From: VRUE01 sp963697695
Lineage (GTDB): Bacteria; Actinomycetota; Thermoleophilia; Solirubrobacterales; 70-9
DNA length: 64,000 bases
Reading direction: 5' to 3'
NCBI GenBank assembly: GCA_963697695.1
Contig: OY969094.1
Span: 186,001 to 250,000, forward strand
Below the pieces are notes generated by a model, which searched no databases, was not told the origin of the DNA, and saw only the letters and a list, made by a program, of their open reading frames with translations. The first letter of the stretch is position 1. Every line of letters begins with the position of its first letter. The position numbers and the translations under genes were made by a program. Of the stretch, positions 1-9,993 are shown piece by piece.

Positions 1-2061
<2,061 letters not shown>

Positions 2062-2062
2062 G

Positions 2063-2407
2063 ATGGCCACCCCTCGCATGCGGCGCATCAACGAGGTGCT
2101 TCGCGAGGTTATCGGCGCTGCGGTTGCCACCGAGTTGGGTGATCCGCGCATCGGCTTCGTCACCGTGACTTCGGTTGAGACCAGCCCAGACCTGCGCACC
2201 GCCAAGGTGCACGTCAGCGTGCTCGGCACCGAGGAGGAGCGAGAGGCGACCCTGGAGGGTTTGCGCTCCTCCCACGGCGTGCTGCAGTCGAAGATCGCGG
2301 CGGAGACGCGGATGAAGCGCACCCCGACCCTCTCCTTCCACTACGACACCACGATCGAGCAGGGCATGCGGATTTCGCAGCTGCTCGACGAGGGAGAGGA
2401 AGAGTGA
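2063..2407 (+). CDS. rbfA: Ribosome-binding factor A
   Basis: Small KH-fold factor needed for late 30S maturation and 16S 5'-end processing. The product is 114 residues, the usual length, starting MATPRMRRINEVLREVI and containing the conserved DPRIGFVTVTSVETSPDLRTA region typical of RbfA. The ATG at 2063 lies just after the infB stop; an upstream in-frame start would overlap infB extensively and is not needed. The stop codon overlaps the GTG of the next gene (GTGA), indicating translational coupling. Confidence 0.95.
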   Translation: MATPRMRRINEVLREVIGAAVATELGDPRIGFVTVTSVETSPDLRTAKVHVSVLGTEEEREATLEGLRSSHGVLQSKIAAETRMKRTPTLSFHYDTTIEQGMRISQLLDEGEEE

Positions 2408-3408
2408 GCGACGGGACCAGCATCGCGGCAGCTGAGATCGAGCAGGTCGCGAGCGAGCTGCGCTCGCGCGACCGCTTCCTGATCACCGCCCACGAGGGGC
2501 CTGACGGCGACGCTCTCGGCTCGTTGCTCGGCATGCACCACGTGCTCACCCAGCTCGGCAAAGACTCGGTGATGTTCCTCGCTGCCAAGGAGTTCCCGCT
2601 GCCGATCGAGTACCGCTTCCTGCCCCTGGAGGAGGTCTTCCACGAGGCGCCCGCGGACATGGCCGACCGCACGGTGATCTTCCTCGACTGCGGCAACATC
2701 GACCGCATGCCGGTCGATTTCCTCACCGCGGGAGACAACTTCAGGATCAACATCGACCACCACCACGACAACACGCTCTTCGGCGACGTCAACCTGGTCG
2801 ACACCAGCTCCTCCTCGACAGCGGAGATCGTCTTCGAGCTGGCGACCCTGCTCGGGGCGCAGATCACACCCGAGATCGCCTCGGCTCTCTACGTCGGCCT
2901 GGTCACCGACACGGGCAAGTTCATGTACGAGAACACCGATGCCCGCACCCACCGGATCGCGGCGGAGCTGATCGAGGCGGGGGTCGAGGTCGACGACACC
3001 TACCGCCGCCTCTACGAGCACGTGCCGATCGAGAAGCTGCGTCTCGTCTCTCGCGCCCTGAATGGGATCCAGCGCTACTGCGGAGACAGGCTCGTGGTCT
3101 CCTACGTCTCAACCGCCGACTACGCGGCGAGCGGAGCCGGCGAGGAGATGACCGAGGGGATCATCGACCACCTGCGCTCGGTCGAGGGGGCGAGGGTGGC
3201 GGCGCTGATCCGCGACCAGGGCGACCGCGGTCGCGCCGCCCGCAAGGTGAGCCTGCGCTCCAGCGGCGGCGACGTCGACGTCTCGGCGATCGCCCGCAAG
3301 AACGGGGGAGGGGGGCACAAGCGCGCCGCGGGTTTCTCAACCGACCTCGGTCTGGAGGAACTGGTCTCCTTCCTCTGCGGTGAGGTCAAAGCCCAGATCG
3401 GCTCTTAA
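2404..3408 (+). CDS. nrnA: DHH-family phosphoesterase, NrnA-like (nanoRNase / pAp phosphatase)
   Basis: Predicted to degrade 2-5 nt RNA fragments and/or dephosphorylate 3'-phosphoadenosine 5'-phosphate. The 334-residue protein has the N-terminal DHH domain (AHEGPDGDALGS, then FLDCGNI and the NIDHHHDN metal motif) and a C-terminal DHHA1 domain ending in GGGGHKRAAGF. It starts with GTG at 2404, overlapping rbfA by 4 nt. Position between rbfA and truB is the standard actinobacterial and Firmicute arrangement, which supports NrnA over other DHH proteins such as RecJ. Confidence 0.92.
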   Translation: MSDGTSIAAAEIEQVASELRSRDRFLITAHEGPDGDALGSLLGMHHVLTQLGKDSVMFLAAKEFPLPIEYRFLPLEEVFHEAPADMADRTVIFLDCGNIDRMPVDFLTAGDNFRINIDHHHDNTLFGDVNLVDTSSSSTAEIVFELATLLGAQITPEIASALYVGLVTDTGKFMYENTDARTHRIAAELIEAGVEVDDTYRRLYEHVPIEKLRLVSRALNGIQRYCGDRLVVSYVSTADYAASGAGEEMTEGIIDHLRSVEGARVAALIRDQGDRGRAARKVSLRSSGGDVDVSAIARKNGGGGHKRAAGFSTDLGLEELVSFLCGEVKAQIGS

Positions 3409-3411
3409 GGC

Positions 3412-4062
3412 GTGTCCGAGGAGGCCGTGAGCGCGGTATTGCTCTGCGACAAGCCAGCCGGGATAACCTCGCACGACATGGTCGCCCGCGTCCGACGCGA
3501 ACGCCGCTGCAAGGCCGGCCACGCCGGCACCCTCGATCCCTTCGCCACCGGCTTGCTGCTCGTGCTCCTTGGGCGCGCGACGCGGATCCAGCGCTTCCTG
3601 GTGGGTCTGCCGAAGACCTACCTCGCGACCGCGCGCCTTGGCTGGCGTTCGAGCACCGGCGATCCGGACGGCGAGCTGACCGAGACCGGGAAGGTGCCGG
3701 ACTCGCTCGACTTGCCCACCGGCCGCGTGCGGCAGCGGGTGCCGATGACCTCCGCGGTCCGGGTCGGCGGCGAGCGGCTCTACCGCAAGGCCCACCGCGG
3801 CGAGACCGTCGAGACACCCGAGCGTGAGGTCGATGTCTACCGCGCCGACCTCCTCACACAAGACCCCGAGAGCGCGTCGTATGAGATCGAGTGCTCGACC
3901 GGCACCTACATCCGCACCCTGATCGAGACTCTCGACGACGCCTACTGCTCGCAGCTGCGCCGCACCGCCATAGGGCCGTTCAAAATCGAGAACGCGGGCG
4001 AAGAGGTCAGCTTGGACGCGGTCGCCGATCTCGTACCCGCCGCCGGAGAGGCGCTGCGATGA
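3412..4062 (+). CDS. truB: tRNA pseudouridine-55 synthase TruB, short form without PUA domain
   Basis: Converts U55 of the tRNA T-loop to pseudouridine. The catalytic block HAGTLDPFATGLLLVLLGRATR is intact, with the nucleophilic Asp in TLDP, and the GTYIRTL motif lies near residue 165. At 216 residues it is much shorter than the usual ~290-310; the protein stops after the catalytic domain, so the C-terminal PUA RNA-binding domain is absent. Start may be GTG 3412 or GTG 3427, the latter nearer the conserved LLCDKPAG. The stop overlaps the ribF ATG (ATGA). Confidence 0.93.
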   Translation: MSEEAVSAVLLCDKPAGITSHDMVARVRRERRCKAGHAGTLDPFATGLLLVLLGRATRIQRFLVGLPKTYLATARLGWRSSTGDPDGELTETGKVPDSLDLPTGRVRQRVPMTSAVRVGGERLYRKAHRGETVETPEREVDVYRADLLTQDPESASYEIECSTGTYIRTLIETLDDAYCSQLRRTAIGPFKIENAGEEVSLDAVADLVPAAGEALR

Positions 4063-4946
4063 GCATCCAGGTCACCTCGCTCCCTGACGCCGAGCCACGG
4101 CCGCGGCACGTCGCGATCGGGACCTTCGATGGAGTCCACCGCGGTCACCAGGCGGTGATCGATGACGCCGACACGGTTCTCACCTTCGATCCCCACCCGC
4201 TGGAGATCCTGCATCCGGCGGCCCTGCCGAAGTTGATCATGCCCTTCGTGGTCAAGCGCGACGTGATCGAAGGCCTCGGCGTGGAGGAGCTCGTCGTGAT
4301 CCCCTTCGATCGCGAGTTCGCCCAGCGCAGCGCCGAGGACTTCATCGAGGGGGTCCTGGTCGAGCGGCTGGGCGCCACCCAGGTCTCGGTCGGCGAGAAC
4401 TTCCGTTTCGGCGCCAAAGCGCAGGGCGACCCGCAGATGCTCTCCGCGCATCCGGAGTTCGAGACCCGTGTCGTACCACTGGTCGAGGTCGACGGGGAGA
4501 CCGTCTCCTCGACCAGGATCCGGGCGCTGATCGCGGCCGGCGACATGGAGGGTGCCCGCCACTGCCTCGGTGCCCCTTTCATGGTCGAGGGCACCGTCGT
4601 CGGCGGCGACCAGCGCGGCCGCGAGCTCGGCTTCCCGACCGCCAACATCGTCCCCGACGACCGCCTCGCGATTCCAGGCCACGGCGTCTACGCCGCCTTT
4701 GCCAACGGCGTCCCGGCCGCAGTCAACGTCGGCGTGCGGCCGACCTTCGAGACCGGCCGCGGGGTGTTGATCGAGACTTACCTGATCGACTACGACGGAG
4801 ACCTCTACGGAACCGAGCTGCGGGTCGCCTTCGTCGAGCGCCTGCGCGGCGAGAAGCGCTTCGCCGGAGTAGAGGAGCTGATTACCCAGATGCGCCTCGA
4901 CGTAGAGGACGCGAAGCAGGTCTGCAGCACATTCCAGCGCAGCTGA
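4059..4946 (+). CDS. ribF: Bifunctional riboflavin kinase / FAD synthetase
   Basis: Makes FMN and then FAD from riboflavin. The 295-residue protein begins with the nucleotidyltransferase domain (IGTFDGVHRGHQ, the HxGH-like motif) and includes SSTRIRALIAAGDMEGA. The C-terminal flavokinase domain carries the G-x-PTAN motif (ELGFPTANI), a GVYAA strand, NVGVRPTF and the acidic IETYLIDYDGDLYG segment. The start ATG overlaps the truB stop, and the truB-ribF-rpsO order is conserved widely. Confidence 0.96.
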   Translation: MSIQVTSLPDAEPRPRHVAIGTFDGVHRGHQAVIDDADTVLTFDPHPLEILHPAALPKLIMPFVVKRDVIEGLGVEELVVIPFDREFAQRSAEDFIEGVLVERLGATQVSVGENFRFGAKAQGDPQMLSAHPEFETRVVPLVEVDGETVSSTRIRALIAAGDMEGARHCLGAPFMVEGTVVGGDQRGRELGFPTANIVPDDRLAIPGHGVYAAFANGVPAAVNVGVRPTFETGRGVLIETYLIDYDGDLYGTELRVAFVERLRGEKRFAGVEELITQMRLDVEDAKQVCSTFQRS

Positions 4947-4984
4947 CACAGCTGCAGCCGGAAGGGACGGGGTACCCCAGCTCA

Positions 4985-5078
4985 CACTCGCAACTCGTCG
5001 ATGGAAGCTGGCGAGCTGACGCCCCTTGGGGCGCCTTAGGCGACAGCTCCAAGACTCTGTATCGACGAGTTGCGAGTG
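4985..5078. repeat. Large intergenic palindrome with perfect 18-bp arms
   Basis: Arms at 4985-5002 and 5061-5078 are perfect reverse complements of each other (18 bp). Inside them is a second imperfect stem (about 5012-5022 with 5039-5049) and a central GCCCCTTGGGGC. It lies between ribF and rpsO, so it would form a long structured leader in an rpsO transcript. It could be a leader RNA, a processing site or a mobile palindromic element. I recognise no named family. Confidence 0.75.
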
Positions 5079-5135
5079 AGGAGGATGCCGGCTCGCTCCC
5101 TCTTCACCTGAGGCGCCTGTGCTACTTTCCAGCGG

Positions 5136-5164
5136 CCGCGATCTCCTCTGGAGCGCGGTTTTTT
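5136..5164 (+). terminator. Hairpin plus T-tract directly upstream of rpsO (candidate attenuator)
   Basis: CCGCG (5136-5140) pairs with CGCGG (5154-5158) and CTCC (5143-5146) with GGAG (5150-5153), with a 2-nt bulge and a TCT loop. Six T residues follow at 5159-5164, only 5 nt before the rpsO ATG at 5170. The GGAG in the stem is also the best candidate ribosome-binding sequence, so folding would both terminate transcription and hide it. Confidence 0.7.
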
Positions 5165-5169
5165 ACGCG

Positions 5170-5439
5170 ATGAGCCTTACCAAGGAAAAAAAGAGCGAGC
5201 TGATCGGCAAGTACGGTCGCGCCGAGGGCGACACCGGCTCCGCCGAGGTACAGGTCGCCCTGCTCACCGAGCGGATCAACGAACTCACCGAGCACCTGCG
5301 CACGCACGCCAAGGACCACCATTCCCGTCGCGGGCTGCTGATGCTCGTCGGCAAGCGCCGCCGCATGCTGCGCTACCTCGAGCGCCACGACCTCGAGCGC
5401 TACCGCTCCTTGGTCGCCGAACTCGGCCTGCGTCGATGA
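5170..5439 (+). CDS. rpsO: 30S ribosomal protein S15
   Basis: Primary 16S rRNA-binding protein of the 30S platform. The 89-residue product has the full S15 sequence: MSLTKEKKSELI, then GDTGSAEVQVALLTERI, LTEHL, KDHHSRRGLLMLVGKRRRMLRYL. ATG 5170 is chosen because it matches the family N-terminus; a GTG at 5119 would add a non-homologous extension through the hairpin. The stop overlaps the ATG of the downstream peroxiredoxin. Confidence 0.98.
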   Translation: MSLTKEKKSELIGKYGRAEGDTGSAEVQVALLTERINELTEHLRTHAKDHHSRRGLLMLVGKRRRMLRYLERHDLERYRSLVAELGLRR

Positions 5440-5900
5440 TCGCGGCCGGCGAGCCGGCTCCCGAGTTCACCCTTCGCAACCAGGACGGCAAGAAGGTCTC
5501 GCTCTCAGACTTCCGCGGCCAGAAGGTCCTACTCGTCTTCTACCCGCTCGACTTCAGCCCGGTTTGCACCGACCAACTTTCGATCTACCAAGAGGTGAAG
5601 CCGGAGATCGAGGCCAAGGGAGTGCAGATGCTGGGAATCAGCGTCGACCACGGCTTCGCCCACAAGGCCTTCCAGGAGAAGCTCGGGACAGATACGCCGC
5701 TGCTCGCCGACTTCGAGCCCAAGGGTGAGGTGGCGCGTGCCTACGGCGCCTACATCGAGAAGGTCGGCCATGCCAACCGCTCGCTCGTCCTGGTCGACGA
5801 GGAGGGCACGGTCGAGTGGGTGCACGAGTCGCCGACGCCGCTGGAGATCCCCGGCGCCAACCTGATCTTCGACGCGCTGGGCTCCTCGAACGCCGGCTGA
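5436..5900 (+). CDS. AhpC/TSA-family peroxiredoxin
   Basis: Thiol peroxidase of the thioredoxin fold that reduces hydrogen and organic peroxides. The 154-residue protein has the peroxidatic motif PLDFSPVCTDQL with the catalytic Cys near residue 48. No Bcp-type resolving Cys follows five residues later, so it resembles the AhpE/1-Cys type. It overlaps rpsO by 4 nt (ATGA). A DsbA-like gene follows after a short palindrome. Confidence 0.9.
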   Translation: MIAAGEPAPEFTLRNQDGKKVSLSDFRGQKVLLVFYPLDFSPVCTDQLSIYQEVKPEIEAKGVQMLGISVDHGFAHKAFQEKLGTDTPLLADFEPKGEVARAYGAYIEKVGHANRSLVLVDEEGTVEWVHESPTPLEIPGANLIFDALGSSNAG

Positions 5901-5935
5901 AGCATTGTGCCCCCTCTAGGGCACACAATCCTTCA
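5898..5935. repeat. 38-nt palindromic element, copy 1
   Basis: Outer arms 5898-5909 and 5924-5935 are complementary over 12 bp with one mismatch, and inner CCC pairs with GGG. It fills the whole gap between the peroxiredoxin stop and the next ATG. A near-identical element (TGAAGCATTGTG...CACAAAGCTTCA) lies at 43468-44492, where it is split by an insertion sequence, so this is a repeated element rather than a chance hairpin. Confidence 0.7.
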
Positions 5936-6412
5936 ATGAGCGATCTCACCAGCGCCCCGGTCCCTCCGGTCGGCCCGGAGGATCACCGCAGGGGCGAGGG
6001 GACGGGTTGGATCGTCTACGCCGACCTCGGCTGCCCGCACTGCGCCGGTACCTGGGCAAAGACCGCAGCAAGCGGGGAGGAGGTGGTCTTTCGCCATTTC
6101 CCGGTCGCCAGCAAGCACCCGCGCTCCCCAGCCCTGCACGCGGCCGCCGAGGCCGCCGGCCTGCAGGGACACTTTTTCGAGATGGTCGACTCGCTCTACG
6201 CCGATCGCAGTCACGTCGACGATCCTCATCTCTGGGAGCGTGCCAAGCGCCTCGAGCTCGACCTCGAACGCTTCGAGGACGACCGCCGCTCCGCTGCGGT
6301 CGCAGCCCGGGTTCGGCGCGATTTCGAGTCGGGTATCCGTGCCGGAGTCACCGGTACGCCAGCCGTTTTCGAGGCCTGTACCCTTCGTCCGGTTAGAGAA
6401 CGAGAGTTCTGA
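5936..6412 (+). CDS. DsbA-family thioredoxin-fold protein
   Basis: The 158-residue protein has a CxxC site, LGCPHCAGTW, near residue 33, followed by the all-helical DsbA insertion and the cis-proline motif GVTGTP near residue 140. No signal peptide is seen, so it is probably cytoplasmic (FrnE/thioredoxin-like disulfide oxidoreductase). The C-terminus after the cis-Pro strand is short (AVFEACTLRPVREREF); the usual last strand and helix seem to be missing. This could be natural or the result of an old frameshift. ATG 5936 abuts the palindromic element. Confidence 0.75.
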   Translation: MSDLTSAPVPPVGPEDHRRGEGTGWIVYADLGCPHCAGTWAKTAASGEEVVFRHFPVASKHPRSPALHAAAEAAGLQGHFFEMVDSLYADRSHVDDPHLWERAKRLELDLERFEDDRRSAAVAARVRRDFESGIRAGVTGTPAVFEACTLRPVREREF

Positions 6413-6420
6413 AAGCAGAT

Positions 6421-6439
6421 GGCCGCCATCCGGGCGGCC
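6421..6439 (+). promoter_or_regulatory. Hairpin in the pnp leader
   Basis: GGCCGCC (6421-6427) pairs with GGCGGCC (6433-6439), directly before the ribosome-binding sequence GGAGGT (6440-6445) of pnp. In other bacteria pnp is autoregulated through processing of a leader hairpin; here this is inference from position only. Confidence 0.5.
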
Positions 6440-6456
6440 GGAGGTAGGACAACTAA

Positions 6457-8709
6457 ATGAGCATGTTTGACGTTACCCGCGTTTCGGCGGACATCGGCGA
6501 CGGCCAGATCTCCTTCGAGACCGGAAAGCTCGCGAAGCAGGCGGGTGGCGCGGTCGTGGTTCAGGCCGGCGACACGATGGTGCTCTGCACCGCAACCGTC
6601 GGCAACCTTCGCGACGTGGATTTCCTTCCCCTCACCGTCGACGTAGAGGAGCGGATGTACGCCGCGGGCAAGATCCCCGGCTCGTTCTTCCGTCGCGAGG
6701 GCCGCTCGGGCGAGAAGGCGACTCTGACCGCCCGCATGATCGACCGGCCGATCCGGCCGCTGTTTCCGAAGGGCTGGCACTACGAGACCCAGCTCGTCGC
6801 GATCCCGATGTCGGTGGATCAGGTCAACCCCTACGACATCCTCGCCATGAACGGCGCCTCGGCGGCGCTGGCGATCTCACCGGTCCCGGTCGCCGCCCAT
6901 GTCGGCGCCGTGCGGATCGGCAAGCTCGACGGCGACTTCGTCGTTAACCCGTCCGAGGAGGACCTCCCGGAGCTCGACCTCGACCTGATCGTCGCCGGCA
7001 CCGACGAGGCGATCCTGATGGTCGAGGCCGGCGCCAACGGCGTCACCGAGCAGGAGATCCTCGACGCCCTCGACATCGCCCACTCCGAGATCAAGAAGCT
7101 GACCGCGGCGATGGAGGAGCTGCAGCAGAAGGCGGGCAAGGAGAAGATCGAGGTCGAGGCACCGTCGATCGATGAGGGCCTGATCGGCGATATCCGCGCC
7201 TCCCACGGCCAGGCCCTGATCGACGCGATCGCCACCGAGGGCAAGCTCGAGCGCTACGAGGCAATCGACAAGGTCAAGGACGAGGTGGTCGGCAAGTACG
7301 CGGTCCCGGACGACGCCGACGAGGTCGACGAGGAGCAAGTCGCTGAGGTCAAGGCCGCCTTCGGCTCAATCGAGAAGGACACGATCCGCAAGGCGATCGC
7401 CGTCGACAAGAAGCGCCCCGACGGCCGCGCCGCAGACGAGATCCGGCCGATCGAGTGCGAGGTGGACATCTCCCCGCGCGTGCACGGCTCGGGGCTCTTC
7501 ACCCGCGGCGAGACGCAGATCCTCTCCAATGCCGCCCTCGGCACGACGCGCATGGACATGCGCATCGACACGCTCGGGCTGGAGACCTCGAAGAAGTTCT
7601 GGCACCACTACAACTTCCCGCCCTTCTCGGTCGGGGAGGCCGGCTTCATGCGCGGTCCGAAGCGGCGCGACATCGGCCACGGCGCGCTCGCCGAGCGGGC
7701 CCTGGTCGCGACCATCCCCAGCGAAGAGGACTTCCCCTACGTGATCCGGGTCGTCTCGGAGACGCTGGAGTCGAACGGCTCCTCCTCGATGGGCTCGGTC
7801 TGCGCCTCCTCGATGGCCCTGCAGGCCGCGGGCGTGCCGGTCAGCGCGCCGGTCGCCGGTGTTGCGATGGGCCTGATCAAGGAGGGTGACGACTACATCG
7901 TCCTCACCGACATCGCCGGCGTCGAGGACCATCTCGGCGACATGGACTTCAAGGTCGCCGGTACCGCAGACGGGATCACCGCGCTGCAGATGGACATCAA
8001 GATCACCGGCGTCACCTTCGAGATCCTCACCGACGCGCTGGAGCAGGCGAACAAGGGCCGCCAGTTCATCCTCGGCAAGATGGCCGAGGCGATCGACGGC
8101 CCACGCGAGCAGCTCTCCCAACACGCCCCGCGGATCGAGTCGATCAAGATCGACCAGGAGAAGATCGGTGCCGTGATCGGCAAGGGCGGCGAAACGATTC
8201 GCGCTCTCTGCGAGGAGTTCGAGGCCGAAATCGACGTTGAGGACGACGGCACGATCCGGATCTACGCTCCGACCGGTTCGCTGGTCGAGGCCTGCGTCGC
8301 CCGAATCGAGTCGATGACCAAGGAGGCCGAGGTCGGCGATCGCTACAACGCCGCCAAGGTAGTCAAGACGACCACCTTCGGCGCCTTCGTCGAGCTGGTC
8401 AAGGGCACCGACGGGCTCCTGCACATCTCCAACGTGAAGCCCGGCGAGCGAGTCGACTCGGTCGACGACGTGCTCAGTGCGGGCGAGGAGATCGACGTCA
8501 CCGTGGTCGAGGTCGACCGCGAGCGAGGCCGCATCGGCCTGCGTCTCTCGGACGACCCCTCGGTCGCGGGCAAGAGCCCGGAGGAGCTGGCCGCAGTCGG
8601 CTCCGGCGACGGTGGTCGCCGCAACGGCGGTGACCGCGGAGATCGCGGCGGCCGTGGTGGTCGCGATGGACGCAGGCGCCGCGAGGGCGGCGACCGCGAG
8701 CGTCGCTAA
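6457..8709 (+). CDS. pnp: Polyribonucleotide nucleotidyltransferase (PNPase)
   Basis: Phosphorolytic 3'-5' exoribonuclease of the degradosome. The 750-residue protein has two RNase PH domains joined by a helical linker, the second starting near residue 310 with KKRPDGRAADEIRPIECEV. A KH domain (IGAVIGKGGETIRAL) lies near residue 565 and an S1 domain (VVKTTTFGAFVELVKGTDGLLHIS) near residue 635. The tail is Arg/Gly-rich (repeated GDRGG-type units from about residue 713), a plausible RNA or protein contact. A strong GGAGGT precedes the ATG. Confidence 0.98.
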   Translation: MSMFDVTRVSADIGDGQISFETGKLAKQAGGAVVVQAGDTMVLCTATVGNLRDVDFLPLTVDVEERMYAAGKIPGSFFRREGRSGEKATLTARMIDRPIRPLFPKGWHYETQLVAIPMSVDQVNPYDILAMNGASAALAISPVPVAAHVGAVRIGKLDGDFVVNPSEEDLPELDLDLIVAGTDEAILMVEAGANGVTEQEILDALDIAHSEIKKLTAAMEELQQKAGKEKIEVEAPSIDEGLIGDIRASHGQALIDAIATEGKLERYEAIDKVKDEVVGKYAVPDDADEVDEEQVAEVKAAFGSIEKDTIRKAIAVDKKRPDGRAADEIRPIECEVDISPRVHGSGLFTRGETQILSNAALGTTRMDMRIDTLGLETSKKFWHHYNFPPFSVGEAGFMRGPKRRDIGHGALAERALVATIPSEEDFPYVIRVVSETLESNGSSSMGSVCASSMALQAAGVPVSAPVAGVAMGLIKEGDDYIVLTDIAGVEDHLGDMDFKVAGTADGITALQMDIKITGVTFEILTDALEQANKGRQFILGKMAEAIDGPREQLSQHAPRIESIKIDQEKIGAVIGKGGETIRALCEEFEAEIDVEDDGTIRIYAPTGSLVEACVARIESMTKEAEVGDRYNAAKVVKTTTFGAFVELVKGTDGLLHISNVKPGERVDSVDDVLSAGEEIDVTVVEVDRERGRIGLRLSDDPSVAGKSPEELAAVGSGDGGRRNGGDRGDRGGRGGRDGRRRREGGDRERR

Positions 8710-8718
8710 GCAAGAGCA

Positions 8719-9993
8719 TTGAGCGCACCTGAGCTAAGCAAGCTGCAGTCGGGCGTACGGGTCGTCACCGAGGAGGTTCCCTCGGTGCGATCCGTTGCGC
8801 TCGGGCTCTGGGTGCGCACGGGCTCGCGCAACGAGACCCCGGCCCAAGCCGGGGTCTCCCACTTCCTCGAGCACCTGCTGTTCAAGGGAACCGAGCGCTT
8901 CTCCGCGATCGAGATCTCCGAGCGCTTCGACGGGCTCGGTGCCTCGGTCAACGCCGCTACCGGTAAGGAGACGACGCACCTGCACGCGCGCTTCCTCGAC
9001 GAGCACACCGAGGAGGTCTTCGACCTGCTCGCCGAGATGCTCTTGGCGCCGACCTACCCCGAGGTCGACTCCGAGCGCGAGGTGGTGCTGGAGGAGATCG
9101 CGATGTACGAGGACGAGCCCCAGGACCGCGTTCACGACGTGCTTGCCGAATCTGTTTTCGGCGACCACCCGCTGGGGAGGCGCGTGCTCGGCGAGGCGGA
9201 GGTGATCGCCTCGATCCCGATCCCGCAGATCGCCGCCTACCACGGCGCCCGCTACACCGGCGCCAACATCGTCGTCGGCGCCGCCGGCCACATCGACCAC
9301 AAGCGGATCGTCGAGCTGACCGAGCGCCTGGTGTCTCCGGCCACAGCCAGCGCCAACACAGCGGCCAGCGCCAACGCGGAGGACGAGGCGCGGCTTTGCT
9401 TCTACGGCAAGGACACCGAGCAGTACCACATCTGCTTCGGCGCTCCCGGCATCACCCGCGAGGACGAGCGCCGCTACGCGCTCGCCGTCCTCGACTCGAT
9501 CTTCGGCGGCTCGAGCTCCTCGCGGCTCTTTCGCGAGGTGCGCGAGAAGCGCGGCCTCGCCTACTCGGTCGGCTCCTACAACGAGCAGTACACGGACTCT
9601 GGCCTGGTGGCGACCTACGTCGGCACCCGCGAGGACAACGTCGAGGAGGCCTGCCAGGTGATCGGCGCTGAGCTGGAGAGGCTCCGCAGCGAGCCGGTCT
9701 CCCCCGAGGAGCTGACCCGGGCGAAGGAGAGCGTCAAGGGCCGCATCGTCCTCTCCTCGGAGTCGACCGCGGCAAGGATGACGCGGATCTCCCGCGCGAC
9801 CCTGTTCGGCCTGCCGATCGACAGCCTCGACGAGATGCTGGCCAAGGTGGATGCCGTAACGGTCGATGAGATGGCCGAGCTTGCCACCGAGCTCTATCGC
9901 GGCGACCGCCTTTCGGCCGCCTGCATCGGCCGCGACGAGGATCGCTTCCGCCAGGCCCTGGCGCCGGTCAGCGAGCAGCTCGCCGCCGCATGA
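8719..9993 (+). CDS. M16-family zinc metallopeptidase (insulinase/processing-peptidase type)
   Basis: The 424-residue protein carries the inverted zinc motif HFLEH (HxxEH) near residue 49 with the third ligand in EREVVLEEIAMYEDEP. The C-terminal half contains the GSSSSRLFREVREKRGLAYSVGSY region typical of peptidase M16 partners. The start is TTG at 8719 and the stop overlaps the dapB ATG by 4 nt. The pnp-M16-dapB-dapA order is a conserved actinobacterial cluster. The substrate is unknown; no signal peptide is seen. Confidence 0.93.
   Translation: MSAPELSKLQSGVRVVTEEVPSVRSVALGLWVRTGSRNETPAQAGVSHFLEHLLFKGTERFSAIEISERFDGLGASVNAATGKETTHLHARFLDEHTEEVFDLLAEMLLAPTYPEVDSEREVVLEEIAMYEDEPQDRVHDVLAESVFGDHPLGRRVLGEAEVIASIPIPQIAAYHGARYTGANIVVGAAGHIDHKRIVELTERLVSPATASANTAASANAEDEARLCFYGKDTEQYHICFGAPGITREDERRYALAVLDSIFGGSSSSRLFREVREKRGLAYSVGSYNEQYTDSGLVATYVGTREDNVEEACQVIGAELERLRSEPVSPEELTRAKESVKGRIVLSSESTAARMTRISRATLFGLPIDSLDEMLAKVDAVTVDEMAELATELYRGDRLSAACIGRDEDRFRQALAPVSEQLAAA

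Noticed and set aside
8590..8709. GGTGGTCGCGATGGA-like repeats at the 3' end of pnp
   Set aside because: They encode the Arg/Gly-rich tail of PNPase and are not an independent DNA repeat.
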